From: Acetobacterium bakii
Lineage (GTDB): Bacteria > Bacillota > Clostridia > Eubacteriales > Eubacteriaceae
Reading direction: 5' to 3'
Length of the DNA stretch: 64,000 nucleotides
Assembly (NCBI RefSeq): GCF_001263355.1
Contig: NZ_LGYO01000022.1
Coordinates: 1 to 64,000, forward strand
Made by a program: the position numbers and the translations under genes. Position 1 is the stretch's first letter; the number at the start of each line of letters is the position of its first letter. The notes under the pieces were generated by a model that made no database searches, was not told the origin of the DNA, and was given only the letters and a program-made list of their open reading frames with translations. Shown here piece after piece: positions 8,934 through 18,270 of this stretch.

Positions 8934-9254
8934 ATGTTTATTGTTCCCATGAATACATTAATTGGACAAAGCAGTATTGGTTCAGTGACTAAAAGTCTTG
9001 AAAAAACAGCGGAGCTAACCGGAGCCGATACCGGGACCGGGTTTAAGGATATGGTTCAGAGTGTTATTAACAATGTTGAGTCCACCGAGGCGACAACCAA
9101 GGTCGATGCTTATAACTTATCTATCGGCAATATGGATGATACCCATACGATGATGATCAATTCGGCAAAGGCCGATGTGGCATTGCAAACCATGGTTCAA
9201 CTGCGAAACAAGGTGCTGGATGCGTATTCTCAGGTTATGAATACAAACTTATAA
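8934..9254 (+). CDS. fliE: Flagellar hook-basal body protein FliE
   Basis: FliE is an adaptor between the MS-ring and the rod. The 106-residue length fits. The C-terminal half (NMDDTHTMMINSAKADVALQ, then VQLRNKVLDAYSQVMN) is the conserved FliE region. TAGGAG upstream is the RBS. It stands between flgC and fliF as usual. Confidence 0.93.
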   Translation: MFIVPMNTLIGQSSIGSVTKSLEKTAELTGADTGTGFKDMVQSVINNVESTEATTKVDAYNLSIGNMDDTHTMMINSAKADVALQTMVQLRNKVLDAYSQVMNTNL

Positions 9255-9305
9255 TATTGAATATGACAGTTAATCTAAGAAATTTCGAATGGATAAAAAT
9301 AAAAA

Positions 9306-10862
9306 ATGAATGAAAAGATAAAAGCATTTTTAAATGGCATAAAAGAATTTTGGACGGGAATTTCGAAACAAACCAAAGGGCTGATTGTTGGAGGACTTGT
9401 TGTAGTGCTGGTAGGAGCCATCGCTTTGACGTTTTTGCTGAATGTCAAGGATTATGTCCCGATTTTTGATGATCTATCTGTTGAGGAAAGCACCGAGATT
9501 TTAGCCCAGCTTAAGACCATGAGTGCTGACGTAAAAATTGATTCCACCGGGGCGATTATGGTGCCCAAGGAAGACGAATCCAAGATTCGGATGGAATTGG
9601 CAACCGCCGGCTACCCCAAAAATGGACTGAGTTATTATGTGATCAAAGACAACAGCAACATGCTTTCAACGGATTATGAAAGAAAGCAATATGAAAACAT
9701 GCAGCTCCAGGAAAGAATCGGCGCCAGTATTGAAACCTTGGATGGCATTAAGGATGCGGTTGTGACCATATCCGAACCTACGGAAAATGTTTTCTATTTA
9801 CAGGAAACTGAAATGTCCACAGCTTCGGTAATTATTCATCTGTACCCGGGCAATACGTTGACTGAAAGCCAGGTTCTGGGAATCCAGAATTTAGTTGCCA
9901 AAAGTGTTTCCGGACTGGCCAAGGATAATATTGCCCTATCGGATGGCGAAGGAAATGATTTAATTTCCAGCACTTCTGAATTGAATGGGAGTTATTCGAA
10001 AATTAAGTTAACCAGAGAAATTGAAAATGATATCAAGAAAAAAGTCAATGATATTTTGGATGGCCCTTATGAACAGTCAAAGTATAAAATATCGGTGACC
10101 GCAATCATTAATACCGATTCCTCAATCAAGGAGTCAACGGTTTATACTCCTTCTCCTGATGGGGATAATTCTGGGGTCATTAACGAGGAATCAGCGGGCT
10201 TTAGCATCAATGGCGGAACAGCCACAGATGGCGGTGTGGCAGGGACCACCACCAATTCTGAAGTGACCACCTATGCCCAGGGAATTATTGATAGTGGCGG
10301 TGTGATTACCGATACCACCGGAAATAAAACCTATTCTGTGAGTCAGGATAAAACCCAAACCGAGAAAAAAGATCCGGTGCTGGAGTCGGTTTCCATTGGG
10401 ATTGCTATTGATGATGTGAATATGAATCCAACTGAAAAAGAGAATCTGATTCAGCTGGTTGCTTTTTCCGCCGGTGTCACCCCTCAAAGCATAGCCATTC
10501 GGAATTTTGAATTTTATGCTGAAGAAGATAATGTTGAGATTGACGAAGAGAATGGCATTACCATGCAGCAGTTATTAATCATCGCCGGTATTGTTGGCGG
10601 CGTACTGCTCTTAATCGTTATATTAATTATTGTTTTAGTGGCTGGCAAAAAGAAAAAGAAGCGCAAGGCATTAGGTGCTGGGGCACAATTTGAACAGGAA
10701 GCAATGGATGAATTATTTGGAGAACTGGCTGGAAAGGCTGAACTCCCGGATATTCAACCGGTCAAGGATGATAAAAAGGAAAAAATTAAGGAATTTGCCA
10801 AAACAAATCCTGAGATTGCCGCACAGTTATTTAAGTCATGGCTGAAAAACGATAATGAGTAA
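9306..10862 (+). CDS. fliF: Flagellar MS-ring protein FliF
   Basis: FliF forms the membrane ring on which the motor is built. The 518 residues have one N-terminal membrane helix (~25-45), a periplasmic YscJ/FliF ring domain (~50-220), a low-complexity Ser/Thr/Gly insertion (~285-345), a second membrane helix (~420-446) followed by a Lys-rich stop-transfer, and a C-terminal FliG-binding tail with TNPEIAAQLFKSWL. Start ATG 9306 has only a weak RBS. fliG follows after about 26 bases. Confidence 0.95.
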   Translation: MNEKIKAFLNGIKEFWTGISKQTKGLIVGGLVVVLVGAIALTFLLNVKDYVPIFDDLSVEESTEILAQLKTMSADVKIDSTGAIMVPKEDESKIRMELATAGYPKNGLSYYVIKDNSNMLSTDYERKQYENMQLQERIGASIETLDGIKDAVVTISEPTENVFYLQETEMSTASVIIHLYPGNTLTESQVLGIQNLVAKSVSGLAKDNIALSDGEGNDLISSTSELNGSYSKIKLTREIENDIKKKVNDILDGPYEQSKYKISVTAIINTDSSIKESTVYTPSPDGDNSGVINEESAGFSINGGTATDGGVAGTTTNSEVTTYAQGIIDSGGVITDTTGNKTYSVSQDKTQTEKKDPVLESVSIGIAIDDVNMNPTEKENLIQLVAFSAGVTPQSIAIRNFEFYAEEDNVEIDEENGITMQQLLIIAGIVGGVLLLIVILIIVLVAGKKKKKRKALGAGAQFEQEAMDELFGELAGKAELPDIQPVKDDKKEKIKEFAKTNPEIAAQLFKSWLKNDNE

Positions 10863-10888
10863 ATTAAAGAATTTTATAAAGGATGTTG

Positions 10889-11899
10889 ATGAATATGGAT
10901 ACTAGCTTAACTCCCAGGCAAAAGGCCGCCCAAGTTGTAATTTCTCTTGGCGCTGATATCGCCTCCGGTATTTATAAGCATTTACAGGAAGATGAAATTG
11001 AAAAATTAACCTATGAAATAACCCGCCAGGGAAGTGTGGCGCCGGAGATTTCGGATCAGGTTATCGATGAATTCTACGGTTTGTGTGTTGCCCAGAAAGT
11101 ATATATTGAGGGCGGGGTTGCCTATGCTAAAAATGTTCTGGAAAAGGCTTTTGGCGCCCAACAGGGAAATGCGCTGTTAGAACGAGTGACCAAAACCCTC
11201 AGAACCAAGGCGTTTGAATTTATCCGAAAAGCGGATTATAAAAACCTTTTGAATATGATTATTAATGAACATCCCCAAACCATTGCGCTGATTCTCTCCT
11301 ATGCCAGATCGGATCAGGCTTCTGCGATTATTTCGGAATTGCCTAAAAGCATGCGGGTGGATGTAGTTGAGCGGATTGCCAGAATGGATCGAACATCACC
11401 AGAAATCATCAGACAGGTGGAAACCATTCTTGAACGGAAATTTGAATCGGTTGTATCATTTGATCTCCTGGAAGTTGGCGGAATCAATTATATTGCGGAA
11501 ATTATGAACAATATTGACCGTGGAACCGAGAAATTCATCTTTGATGAACTCAGTAAAATTGACAGTAAACTGTCCGATGAAATTCGGAAACGGATGTTTA
11601 TTTTCGAGGATATCGTTATTTTGGACCCCATGTCGATCCAGCGTTTCCTACGCGAAGTCGACACCAAGGAAATGTCTGTTGCGCTTAAGGGGGCAAACAA
11701 GGATCTTGCGGATCTTATCTTCCAGAACATGTCCCAACGTATGGGTGAAACTGTCAAGAGCGAAATGGAATTCCTGCATAACGTGAGAGTTCGAGACGTT
11801 GAAGAAGCGCAGCAGAAAATTGTTGCAATCATCAGAAGACTTGAAGAAGAAGGCGAAATTGTCACTTCAAAGGGCGGAAAGGATGAGATTATTGTCTAG
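10889..11899 (+). CDS. fliG: Flagellar motor switch protein FliG
   Basis: FliG links the MS-ring to the C-ring and takes part in torque generation. It has the EHPQTIALILSY middle-domain motif and a C-terminal segment with the conserved charged torque helix (MFIFEDIVILDPMSIQRFLREVD). AAAGG directly abuts an ATG at 10883, so ATG 10889 is preferred (336 residues). The last 17 bases overlap fliH. Confidence 0.95.
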   Translation: MNMDTSLTPRQKAAQVVISLGADIASGIYKHLQEDEIEKLTYEITRQGSVAPEISDQVIDEFYGLCVAQKVYIEGGVAYAKNVLEKAFGAQQGNALLERVTKTLRTKAFEFIRKADYKNLLNMIINEHPQTIALILSYARSDQASAIISELPKSMRVDVVERIARMDRTSPEIIRQVETILERKFESVVSFDLLEVGGINYIAEIMNNIDRGTEKFIFDELSKIDSKLSDEIRKRMFIFEDIVILDPMSIQRFLREVDTKEMSVALKGANKDLADLIFQNMSQRMGETVKSEMEFLHNVRVRDVEEAQQKIVAIIRRLEEEGEIVTSKGGKDEIIV

Positions 11900-12635
11900 A
11901 ATTGTTAAGGCCAAATGGGCCACTAATCTCGTCGAATCATTGGAATTTCAAGATGTTCTGCCGAAGAATAATCGTGTTGACCATGGCGATATGAAGACAA
12001 GTCCCGACGATCCCCAGGGAGCTAAACAGACTGAAGGCGTTTATGACTGTAATTTAGAAGCCATAAAATCCGCCAATGATCTCATGAAAAGCGCTGTGAA
12101 AAGCAGTAATGAGATCCGACTTAAATCTCAGGAAAAAGGATACCAACAGGGCTTATCCCAGGGATATGAGGTTGGTCTGGCCCAGGGAATGATCGAAGGA
12201 ACTAAAAACGCCCTGGTCCAGGCTGAGGCAGGTCTCAGGGAGCTTCAGGAACTGGTGGACTGTATAAATATGGAGCGTGAAACAGCAAGGGAAAACCGGG
12301 AAAAGGAAATGATTTCCATTGCCTTTGAGATTGCCAGAAAAATCATGAAACAACAGGCAGTGCTTGATGACAATGCCATTCCCAAGATGCTTGAAGAAAT
12401 TGTGCATGAAGACGAAGAAGGTTTGAAAATTTATTTATCTGAGTATCAGAAAACACTGGGAATTCATATTGATAAAGAAATCGCCGAAAAAATAAAGAAA
12501 TTATCATCGAAATCAAAGGTCATCATCATCAAGGACGATGATAAAATAATGGTAGAAACAAAAAATGGCGTGGTTGATATGAGCCTGCCGATGCAGCTGG
12601 AACAATTGGCAAAAGCCATTGATCAGAATGCTTAA
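11883..12635 (+). CDS. fliH: Flagellar assembly protein FliH
   Basis: FliH regulates the export ATPase FliI. The true start is probably ATG 11883, inside the end of fliG, preceded by GGGCGGAAAGG. This gives 250 residues. The longer open frame back to 11799 runs out of frame through fliG and is not needed. The centre has the Q/G-rich repeats YQQGLSQGYEVGLAQGMIEG typical of the FliH GxxxG region, and the C-terminus has the V-type ATPase stalk-like fold (IAFEIARKIMKQQ onward). fliI follows after 16 bases. Confidence 0.88.
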   Translation: MRLLSRIVKAKWATNLVESLEFQDVLPKNNRVDHGDMKTSPDDPQGAKQTEGVYDCNLEAIKSANDLMKSAVKSSNEIRLKSQEKGYQQGLSQGYEVGLAQGMIEGTKNALVQAEAGLRELQELVDCINMERETARENREKEMISIAFEIARKIMKQQAVLDDNAIPKMLEEIVHEDEEGLKIYLSEYQKTLGIHIDKEIAEKIKKLSSKSKVIIIKDDDKIMVETKNGVVDMSLPMQLEQLAKAIDQNA

Positions 12636-12651
12636 ATAAGGGAGGCTTTTC

Positions 12652-13956
12652 ATGGATACATCAGAAATCTGCAAAATTATTCGAAGAGCTGAAACTTACC
12701 GTTATTTTGGGAAAATTGAAAAAGTTGTTGGGATGATGATTGAGTCAGTGGGTCCGGAATGCCGAATTGGGGACTTGTGTAAAATATTTGATCAGAACGC
12801 TGAGAGCTTCAGTTTGGCGGAAGTCGTCGGTTTCCGGGGTAACAAGGTATTGCTGATGCCCTATGAAGAACCTGAAGGCATCAGTTTTGGCAATATTGTT
12901 GAACCCACCGGGGCGGCGCTGAAAATCGGTGTGTCTCCAGGTATGATCGGCCGGGTGATTAATGCCATGGGAGAACCCATTGACGGCAAGGGCCCCATTG
13001 AAAACTCGGTGGATTATGACATTCAGAGTGCCGGATCAAACCCTTTTTCTCGGCCGGTTATTTCGGATGTTCTGGAATTTGGGATCAAGGCCATCGATGG
13101 TCTGTTAACCATTGGCAAGGGCCAGAGAATGGGGATTTTTGCCGGAAGCGGCGTTGGTAAAAGCACGCTTATGGGAATGATCGCCCGGAACGTCAAGACC
13201 CAGGTTAATGTGATTGCACTGGTTGGGGAAAGAGGCCGGGAGGTGCGGCAGTTTCTGGAAAAAGATCTGGGCGAAGAAGGTCTGGCCCGATCTGTGGTGG
13301 TGGTTGCCACCTCGGATCAGCCGCCGATGCAGCGCATGAAATGCGCCTTGACCGCCACCGCCATTGCCGAATACTTTAAAGACCAGGGCAGCGATGTTTT
13401 GTTGATGATGGATTCTCTGACCCGCTTTGCCATGGCCCAGCGAGAAATTGGTTTAGCCACCGGCGAACCCCCGGTGGCAAGGGGCTATACGCCATCCATT
13501 TATTCCATGCTGCCCAAACTCCTTGAGCGGTCCGGTAACTTTGAGACCGGATCAATTACGGGAATTTACACGGTTCTGGTTGAGGGTGATGACATGAATG
13601 AACCGGTTGCGGATACGGTTCGGGGTATCATTGACGGACATATTATCTTATCCCGAAAGATTGCGGCCAGAAATCATTACCCGGCCATTGATGTGCTGGG
13701 CAGTGTCAGCCGGCTGATGTCGGATATTGTGGATAAAAGTCAGAGCAGTGTTGCTTCCGAGACCCGTAATTTAATGTCTGTCTACGATACCAATTTTGAC
13801 CTCGTCAATATTGGGGCATATAAAAGCGGCAGCAACCCGGCCTTGGATCATGCACTGAAAAAAATAGACGGCATTAATAAATTTTTGCAGCAGGGCGTCG
13901 CGGAAAAGGTTCAGTACCAGGATAGCATCGCGTTAATGAAAAGCGCAATCTTATGA
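12652..13956 (+). CDS. fliI: Flagellum-specific ATP synthase FliI
   Basis: FliI is the hexameric ATPase of flagellar type III export. The 434 residues show Walker A GSGVGKST (165-172), Walker B LLMMDS with Asp254, and the family signature GEPPVARGYTPSIYSMLPKLLERSG. RBS AAGGGAGG is strong. The stop overlaps the fliJ start as ATGA, so the two are translationally coupled. Confidence 0.96.
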   Translation: MDTSEICKIIRRAETYRYFGKIEKVVGMMIESVGPECRIGDLCKIFDQNAESFSLAEVVGFRGNKVLLMPYEEPEGISFGNIVEPTGAALKIGVSPGMIGRVINAMGEPIDGKGPIENSVDYDIQSAGSNPFSRPVISDVLEFGIKAIDGLLTIGKGQRMGIFAGSGVGKSTLMGMIARNVKTQVNVIALVGERGREVRQFLEKDLGEEGLARSVVVVATSDQPPMQRMKCALTATAIAEYFKDQGSDVLLMMDSLTRFAMAQREIGLATGEPPVARGYTPSIYSMLPKLLERSGNFETGSITGIYTVLVEGDDMNEPVADTVRGIIDGHIILSRKIAARNHYPAIDVLGSVSRLMSDIVDKSQSSVASETRNLMSVYDTNFDLVNIGAYKSGSNPALDHALKKIDGINKFLQQGVAEKVQYQDSIALMKSAIL

Positions 13957-14402
13957 AAAAATTCAAATTTCATTTAGGAAAACTCTTATCCTATAAAGAT
14001 CAGAATCTGGAAAATGAAATGATGATCCTGGCTGCCCTTAATAAACACCTGCAAGAAGAGCAAAAAATATTGTTGGCTTTAAAAAATGAACAGGATCAAT
14101 GTGTCGCTAATTTCGAACGGGACATGGCAGCCGGCATCACCCCCAATGCCTGTCAGGTTCATCTGCGCTATCTGGACTTTTTAAAAGAACAGATAAAGGC
14201 CATGATAAAGAAAATAAGCGAGCTAACAGTAAAAATTGATATGCAAATTGATGTTGTTAAAAACCTGAAGCTGGAAACCCGTTCTTTAGAAATTATCAAG
14301 GAAACCCGGTACGATGAATATAAAAAAGAAGTACTCAAAGAATCTGAAAAAGAGATAGATGAATTTATGACAACCGCTAAAATTATTAAAGAAAGCCATT
14401 AG
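13953..14402 (+). CDS. fliJ: Flagellar export protein FliJ
   Basis: This 149-residue, highly charged coiled-coil protein starts with KFKFHLGKLLSYKDQNLENE. The (F/R)F(R/H)L..LL..+ opening is typical of FliJ, the FliI-associated stalk and chaperone-escort protein. It is coupled to fliI by the 4-base ATGA overlap. A terminator whose stem includes its stop codon ends the operon here, so fliK, flgD, flgE and later genes must be elsewhere. Confidence 0.87.
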   Translation: MKKFKFHLGKLLSYKDQNLENEMMILAALNKHLQEEQKILLALKNEQDQCVANFERDMAAGITPNACQVHLRYLDFLKEQIKAMIKKISELTVKIDMQIDVVKNLKLETRSLEIIKETRYDEYKKEVLKESEKEIDEFMTTAKIIKESH

Positions 14403-14431
14403 CAAATAATTATAACTTGCTAATGGCTTTT
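14393..14431 (+). terminator. Intrinsic terminator after fliJ
   Basis: AAGCCATTAGCAA pairs with TTGCTAATGGCTT, followed by a T-run. The left arm contains the fliJ stop codon, so the flagellar operon ends exactly here. Confidence 0.88.
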
Positions 14432-14459
14432 TATGCGTTCTTAAAAAATGAACAGGGTA

Positions 14460-15032
14460 TTATTCGCACAGATTCAGGAAATAGCGATGGACGCTGAGAT
14501 CCGCTGACAATTCCGGATGAAATGAGGTTACCACCATATTGTCCTGTTTGGCGGCCACAATATGACCGTCTATCTTTGCCAGTATTTCAACATATTTTGA
14601 TGCGGATTCAATAAACGGCGCCCGGATAAAGGTCATCGGGATCTCGCCCATTTCAGCGAAGCTGCCCTGGGCACTGAAACTCCCAAGCTGGCGGCCATAG
14701 GCGTTACGCTTTGCCACAATGTCCATGGTACCGAGATAAACATTGGGATCGTTGGCAATGGCTTTTGCCAACAGAATTAAACCGGCGCAGGTGCCTAAAA
14801 CCGGCAGGCCGTTTTCAATCCGGTGCTTTAAATCAGCAAACAAATCAAGCTCCTGAAGTAGCTTGCCCATCACCGTGCTTTCGCCGCCAGGCAGGATAAT
14901 CCCCTGGAGCTGATGGTCCGTCAGGTCGGATTTTTGCCTGATTTCAAGGCAGTTTACGTCCAGCTTTTGCAGAGAATCAATGTGTTCGGCAAATGAACCC
15001 TGGACGGCAAGGACGCCAATGGTCGGCTTCAT
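14460..15032 (-). CDS. pdxT: Pyridoxal 5'-phosphate synthase glutaminase subunit PdxT
   Basis: PdxT hydrolyses glutamine and channels ammonia to PdxS in the DXP-independent vitamin B6 pathway. The 190 residues show the opening IGVLAVQGSFAEH, the oxyanion segment LPGGESTVM, the nucleophile in LGTCAGLI and the His-Glu pair in SFHPEL. Its ATG overlaps the pdxS stop by one base (TAATG), a coupled arrangement that supports a stoichiometric complex. Confidence 0.96.
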   Translation of the reverse strand: MKPTIGVLAVQGSFAEHIDSLQKLDVNCLEIRQKSDLTDHQLQGIILPGGESTVMGKLLQELDLFADLKHRIENGLPVLGTCAGLILLAKAIANDPNVYLGTMDIVAKRNAYGRQLGSFSAQGSFAEMGEIPMTFIRAPFIESASKYVEILAKIDGHIVAAKQDNMVVTSFHPELSADLSVHRYFLNLCE

Positions 15033-15904
15033 TATATCCCTCGTTGGGCCATCAGCAATTCAATTTCCTGTTCATTGATGCCAATCATTGCGTCGCCGAG
15101 ATCTTCGGACAATTCAGCTAAAATCATCGGATCATTAAAGTTGGTAACGGCTTTAACAATGGCCTGAGCCCGTTTGTCGGGGTTTCCGGATTTGAAAATT
15201 CCGGATCCTACAAACACGCCCTGGGCGCCTAACTGCATCATCAGAGCCGCATCGGCCGGGGTGGCAATGCCACCGGCAGCAAAATTGACAACTGGCAACT
15301 TGCCATTGGTATGGACATATTCAGCCAGTTCATAACTTACCTGTAATTCTTTGGCTGCCTGAAACAGTTCGTCATCCCTTAAGCCCTGCAGATGGCGGAT
15401 TTGCTGACTGATCAATCTCATATGGCGGACGGCCTGGATAATGTCTCCGGTGCCGGGTTCACCCTTGGTTCGGATCATCGAAGCCCCTTCGCCAATACGT
15501 CTCAATGCTTCACCCAAATCCTTGGCACCGCAAACAAAGGGAACTTCAAATTTAGTTTTATCGATATGCAGGGTGTCGTCCGCCGGGGAGAGTACTTCAC
15601 TTTCATCGATGTAGTCAATTTCAATGGACTGAAGAATCTGGGCTTCCACGAAATGGCCGATACGAACCTTGGCCATCACCGGAATGGATACTGCCGCCTG
15701 GATGCTGCGGATCATTTTAGGATCACTCATTCTTGAAACACCGCCGGCGGTACGAATATCAGCGGGAATTCGCTCCAATGCCATAACAGCGCAAGCGCCG
15801 GCCTGTTCAGCGATTTTTGCCTGTTCAGCAGTGGTGACATCCATAATAACCCCACCCTTAAGCATTTGGGCGAGGTTTTTGTTTAATTCATAACGATTAT
15901 TCAT
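15032..15904 (-). CDS. pdxS: Pyridoxal 5'-phosphate synthase subunit PdxS
   Basis: PdxS condenses ribose 5-phosphate, glyceraldehyde 3-phosphate and ammonia to PLP. The 290-residue TIM barrel has the conserved [17 protein letters not shown] opening, [30 protein letters not shown] and [18 protein letters not shown]. It is among the most conserved bacterial enzymes and the match is clear over the full length. AAAGGAG-type RBS lies upstream on the minus strand. Confidence 0.97.
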   Translation of the reverse strand: MNNRYELNKNLAQMLKGGVIMDVTTAEQAKIAEQAGACAVMALERIPADIRTAGGVSRMSDPKMIRSIQAAVSIPVMAKVRIGHFVEAQILQSIEIDYIDESEVLSPADDTLHIDKTKFEVPFVCGAKDLGEALRRIGEGASMIRTKGEPGTGDIIQAVRHMRLISQQIRHLQGLRDDELFQAAKELQVSYELAEYVHTNGKLPVVNFAAGGIATPADAALMMQLGAQGVFVGSGIFKSGNPDKRAQAIVKAVTNFNDPMILAELSEDLGDAMIGINEQEIELLMAQRGI

Positions 15905-16296
15905 TTTATTTGACTCCTTTATGATTTTGATTATTTAATATCTAAATTTATTGTAATACAAAACTGATAGTGTAATAAGAGTCAAAAAACATAAAAATGA
16001 TGGTGTCAGATAAAGTTGAGTTGATGAGGAAACTCTAAATCAAGTTAGGGTTTAGAAGTACATAGTATTGCACTGAATTTATAATTATGCACTAATCTCC
16101 AGACTATTGATGTTTGTACTTTAATATGATAAAATACGAAGAAAATCTAAAACGTCAATAATGGGTCATTAGATGGCTATATTTAAGGACTTAGAGCCTT
16201 TTGATTTATATAATTGGCAAGTGTGCGGCTTGGGAGATTTTCGAGGTGTTTAAACACGATTTAAATTCGTTCAACAGGGCATGGTGATGGGGCTTT
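15905..16296. other. Intergenic region between divergent pdxS and a DUF5317 gene
   Basis: These 392 bases hold no convincing gene. They hold the leftward pdxS control region (TTGACT on the minus strand near 15980, with no clean -10) and the rightward promoter candidate at 16107-16135. I see no riboswitch or terminator. Confidence 0.5.
16107..16135 (+). promoter_or_regulatory. Candidate sigma-A promoter
   Basis: TTGATG (16107-16112), 17 bases, TAAAAT (16130-16135). It would start transcription about 155 bases upstream of the DUF5317 gene and may also serve the agr-like genes. Confidence 0.45.
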
Positions 16297-16890
16297 ATGA
16301 TTATTATATTTCTGATTGCAATTCTATTTGCAAAATTTCGCGGCTGCGAAATTAAACCGGCATTTAAAAGTGTTGCACTTTACCCGCCGTTTATCTTTGA
16401 GATCATTTATCTGGTATTGCAGGTATTTGTGATGACAGCGAATTACGATGTCATCGTGTTTGCAGAGATATTTAAAAAAATGTATTTATTATCTTTTTTA
16501 GTCCCGATTATTATGCTGAAATTGTACAAACCGGGATTAATTGGTTCGGCATTTATTGTGGCCGGCACGGCAATGAATAATTTTGTCATTGCGCTAAACA
16601 ATGGAAAAATGCCTGTATTTCCAACGCTTACCTATTTAACCGGCTATGTCAAAAGCGATACCTTTGAAAGAATCAATGATATTCATGTTTTGGGAAATGC
16701 GGATACAAAAATGATCATTCTGGCTGACATCTTTGATGTCGGATGGTCGATACTAAGCATCGGGGACATACTGATCCACTCATTTGCAGGCATAATTGTT
16801 TATTTTGCCATTGTTGAGCTAAACAAAAGAAAAGATGAGGGTTTTACCCTAAGACCACTTATTTTAAAACCAAGGCAGACAGAGAATTAA
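16297..16890 (+). CDS. DUF5317 family membrane protein
   Basis: This 197-residue protein has five or six hydrophobic segments. It shows the pattern of the DUF5317 family: an N-terminal membrane helix, an NNGKMPVFPT-like motif in the middle (residues ~106-115), a polar loop with HVLGNADTK, then GDILIHSFAGIIVYF near the C-terminus. The function of the family is not known. It stands before the agr-like genes and may be co-transcribed with them, but the gap of 62 bases leaves this open. Confidence 0.65.
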   Translation: MIIIFLIAILFAKFRGCEIKPAFKSVALYPPFIFEIIYLVLQVFVMTANYDVIVFAEIFKKMYLLSFLVPIIMLKLYKPGLIGSAFIVAGTAMNNFVIALNNGKMPVFPTLTYLTGYVKSDTFERINDIHVLGNADTKMIILADIFDVGWSILSIGDILIHSFAGIIVYFAIVELNKRKDEGFTLRPLILKPRQTEN

Positions 16891-16952
16891 AGAAAAAGTT
16901 GATAAATGGCAATGAATGATAAGCGTTGGCCTAAAGAATAAGGAGCAATCAT

Positions 16953-17459
16953 ATGCAATTAACTCTGCTTGAACTTGTACTAAAAGGAATTCCGGAAGCT
17001 GCTATTTTTACATGGGGGCTTTATGCTTTTAGTAGAACAAAGATAAAATGGAAAAAATATTGGTCAGTTATGCCAATAATATTTATAGCAACGTATATTA
17101 TTCGTTTACTTCCGATTAACTATGGAGTTAATACATTAATAACCTTGATCTTAACAACCTTTTTAGGGATTTCATTTATAAAAATTTCGCTATTTCAATC
17201 CATTAAAGCATCTCTTCTTTCCACGGTAGTAGTACTAATAGGAGAGGGTGTCAATTTATTTCTGCTGCAAGCTGCTTACGGGAGTGAAAAGACTTTGGAA
17301 ATTATTGGCGATCCTATTGCAAAAACCATAAATACCATTCCTTCAACATTTGTTTTTGGAATAATCATATTTATTGTTTATTATTTTAATGTGATACGTG
17401 TAAAGGGGATAAATAATGTTAACCTTGAGCAAGAAGATATCAGCAGTGATTTGTTATAA
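16953..17459 (+). CDS. Small polytopic membrane protein, AgrC sensor-domain-like (paralogue 1)
   Basis: This 168-residue protein has about five membrane helices. It has no kinase, HATPase or other catalytic domain. Motifs shared with its paralogue at 20286-20777 include KGIPE, a LPINY/MPINY motif followed by VN, a GE..N.FLLQ motif, GDP..K, and IPST.VFG....YYFNVI. Fold and length resemble the N-terminal membrane sensor part of AgrC-type kinases in Clostridia, here free-standing. Its last 44 bases overlap agrB, which gives tight coupling. A role in sensing or handling the Agr peptide is an inference from position. Confidence 0.6.
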   Translation: MQLTLLELVLKGIPEAAIFTWGLYAFSRTKIKWKKYWSVMPIIFIATYIIRLLPINYGVNTLITLILTTFLGISFIKISLFQSIKASLLSTVVVLIGEGVNLFLLQAAYGSEKTLEIIGDPIAKTINTIPSTFVFGIIIFIVYYFNVIRVKGINNVNLEQEDISSDLL

Positions 17460-18069
17460 TTTAAGTATTTCAGGTGAAAAAAAAGAAGTGATTGAATACG
17501 GGATGATCGCTTTAGTTCAAATTATTTTCTTTGTTTCAGCAGTTTTTATTGCAGGTATATTTACAGGAACCGCACTTGCGGCTCTAACCATTTGCTTTTC
17601 TACTAGCATTTTACGTAAATCAAGCGGAGGAGTTCATGTGAGTTCCATTAATATATGCACTATTATTGGAATGACCTTCTGCCTATTTTCTTCTGTTTTG
17701 ATAAAGTATGTATTAGCTGACTGGATTAATCTTTTTTGGCTGAGTATTCTAGCAGTCGCCTGTTTTACATTGGCCTTTATTGTCATTTATCTAAAGGCAC
17801 CGGTGGACACAAAAAATAAGCCAATTAATACAGTTAAGAAGAAAAAACGATTGCGAAAATCGTGTTATATGATTTTAGTGGCTTACGCTTTTCTTACGAT
17901 AGTATTTATATATCTGGCTTTTAAATTTCATACGTCAACTACCTATGCATTATGCATTTTATTCGGACTTATGTGGCAGATTTTAACGCTTACTAAAATC
18001 GGAAGCAAACTTATTGGCGGTATTGATAAAGGAATGTCTATGACCTGGAAGGCACTTAAATCGCTGTAG
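17416..18069 (+). CDS. agrB: AgrB-like peptide processing membrane protease
   Basis: AgrB cleaves and cyclises the AgrD propeptide into a thiolactone. The 217-residue protein has several membrane helices and the signature LRKSSGGVHVSS. The catalytic pair is visible as His74 and Cys81, seven residues apart as in the characterised AgrB (His77/Cys84). Between the two membrane parts is a Lys/Arg-rich loop (~130-148). RBS AAAGGGG precedes ATG 17416. agrD follows about 200 bases later. The order B then D is the usual one, but no agrC or agrA follows. Confidence 0.9.
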   Translation: MLTLSKKISAVICYNLSISGEKKEVIEYGMIALVQIIFFVSAVFIAGIFTGTALAALTICFSTSILRKSSGGVHVSSINICTIIGMTFCLFSSVLIKYVLADWINLFWLSILAVACFTLAFIVIYLKAPVDTKNKPINTVKKKKRLRKSCYMILVAYAFLTIVFIYLAFKFHTSTTYALCILFGLMWQILTLTKIGSKLIGGIDKGMSMTWKALKSL

Positions 18070-18138
18070 CACTTAAATAAAATATTTGTTTTATAATCAG
18101 CACTTCTGGCACTGAAAACGAATGATTATTGTTGCATT

Positions 18139-18168
18139 TTGACATCGATATAGATACAAAATTTTAAT
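18139..18168 (+). promoter_or_regulatory. Candidate promoter for agrD
   Basis: A perfect -35, TTGACA (18139-18144), is followed after 17-18 bases by a poor -10 (TTTAAT region, 18162-18168). It would let the peptide gene be transcribed apart from agrB, with a leader of about 100 bases. Confidence 0.35.
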
Positions 18169-18270
18169 AAGATTTCTTCCTTTCGGGGAATTTATTCTTT
18201 TAAAATACTGTGCCAAAGAGGAAGGAATCCTCAATTTTCATTAAATATATTATAAAAGGAGGCGAAGGAA

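Noticed and set aside
11799-11883. Longer FliH start at 11799
   Set aside because: It would run 100 bases inside fliG in another frame. ATG 11883 has the proper ribosome site.
16953-17459. Complete AgrC receptor kinase
   Set aside because: The frame ends after the membrane part and overlaps agrB; no HisKA or HATPase sequence follows.
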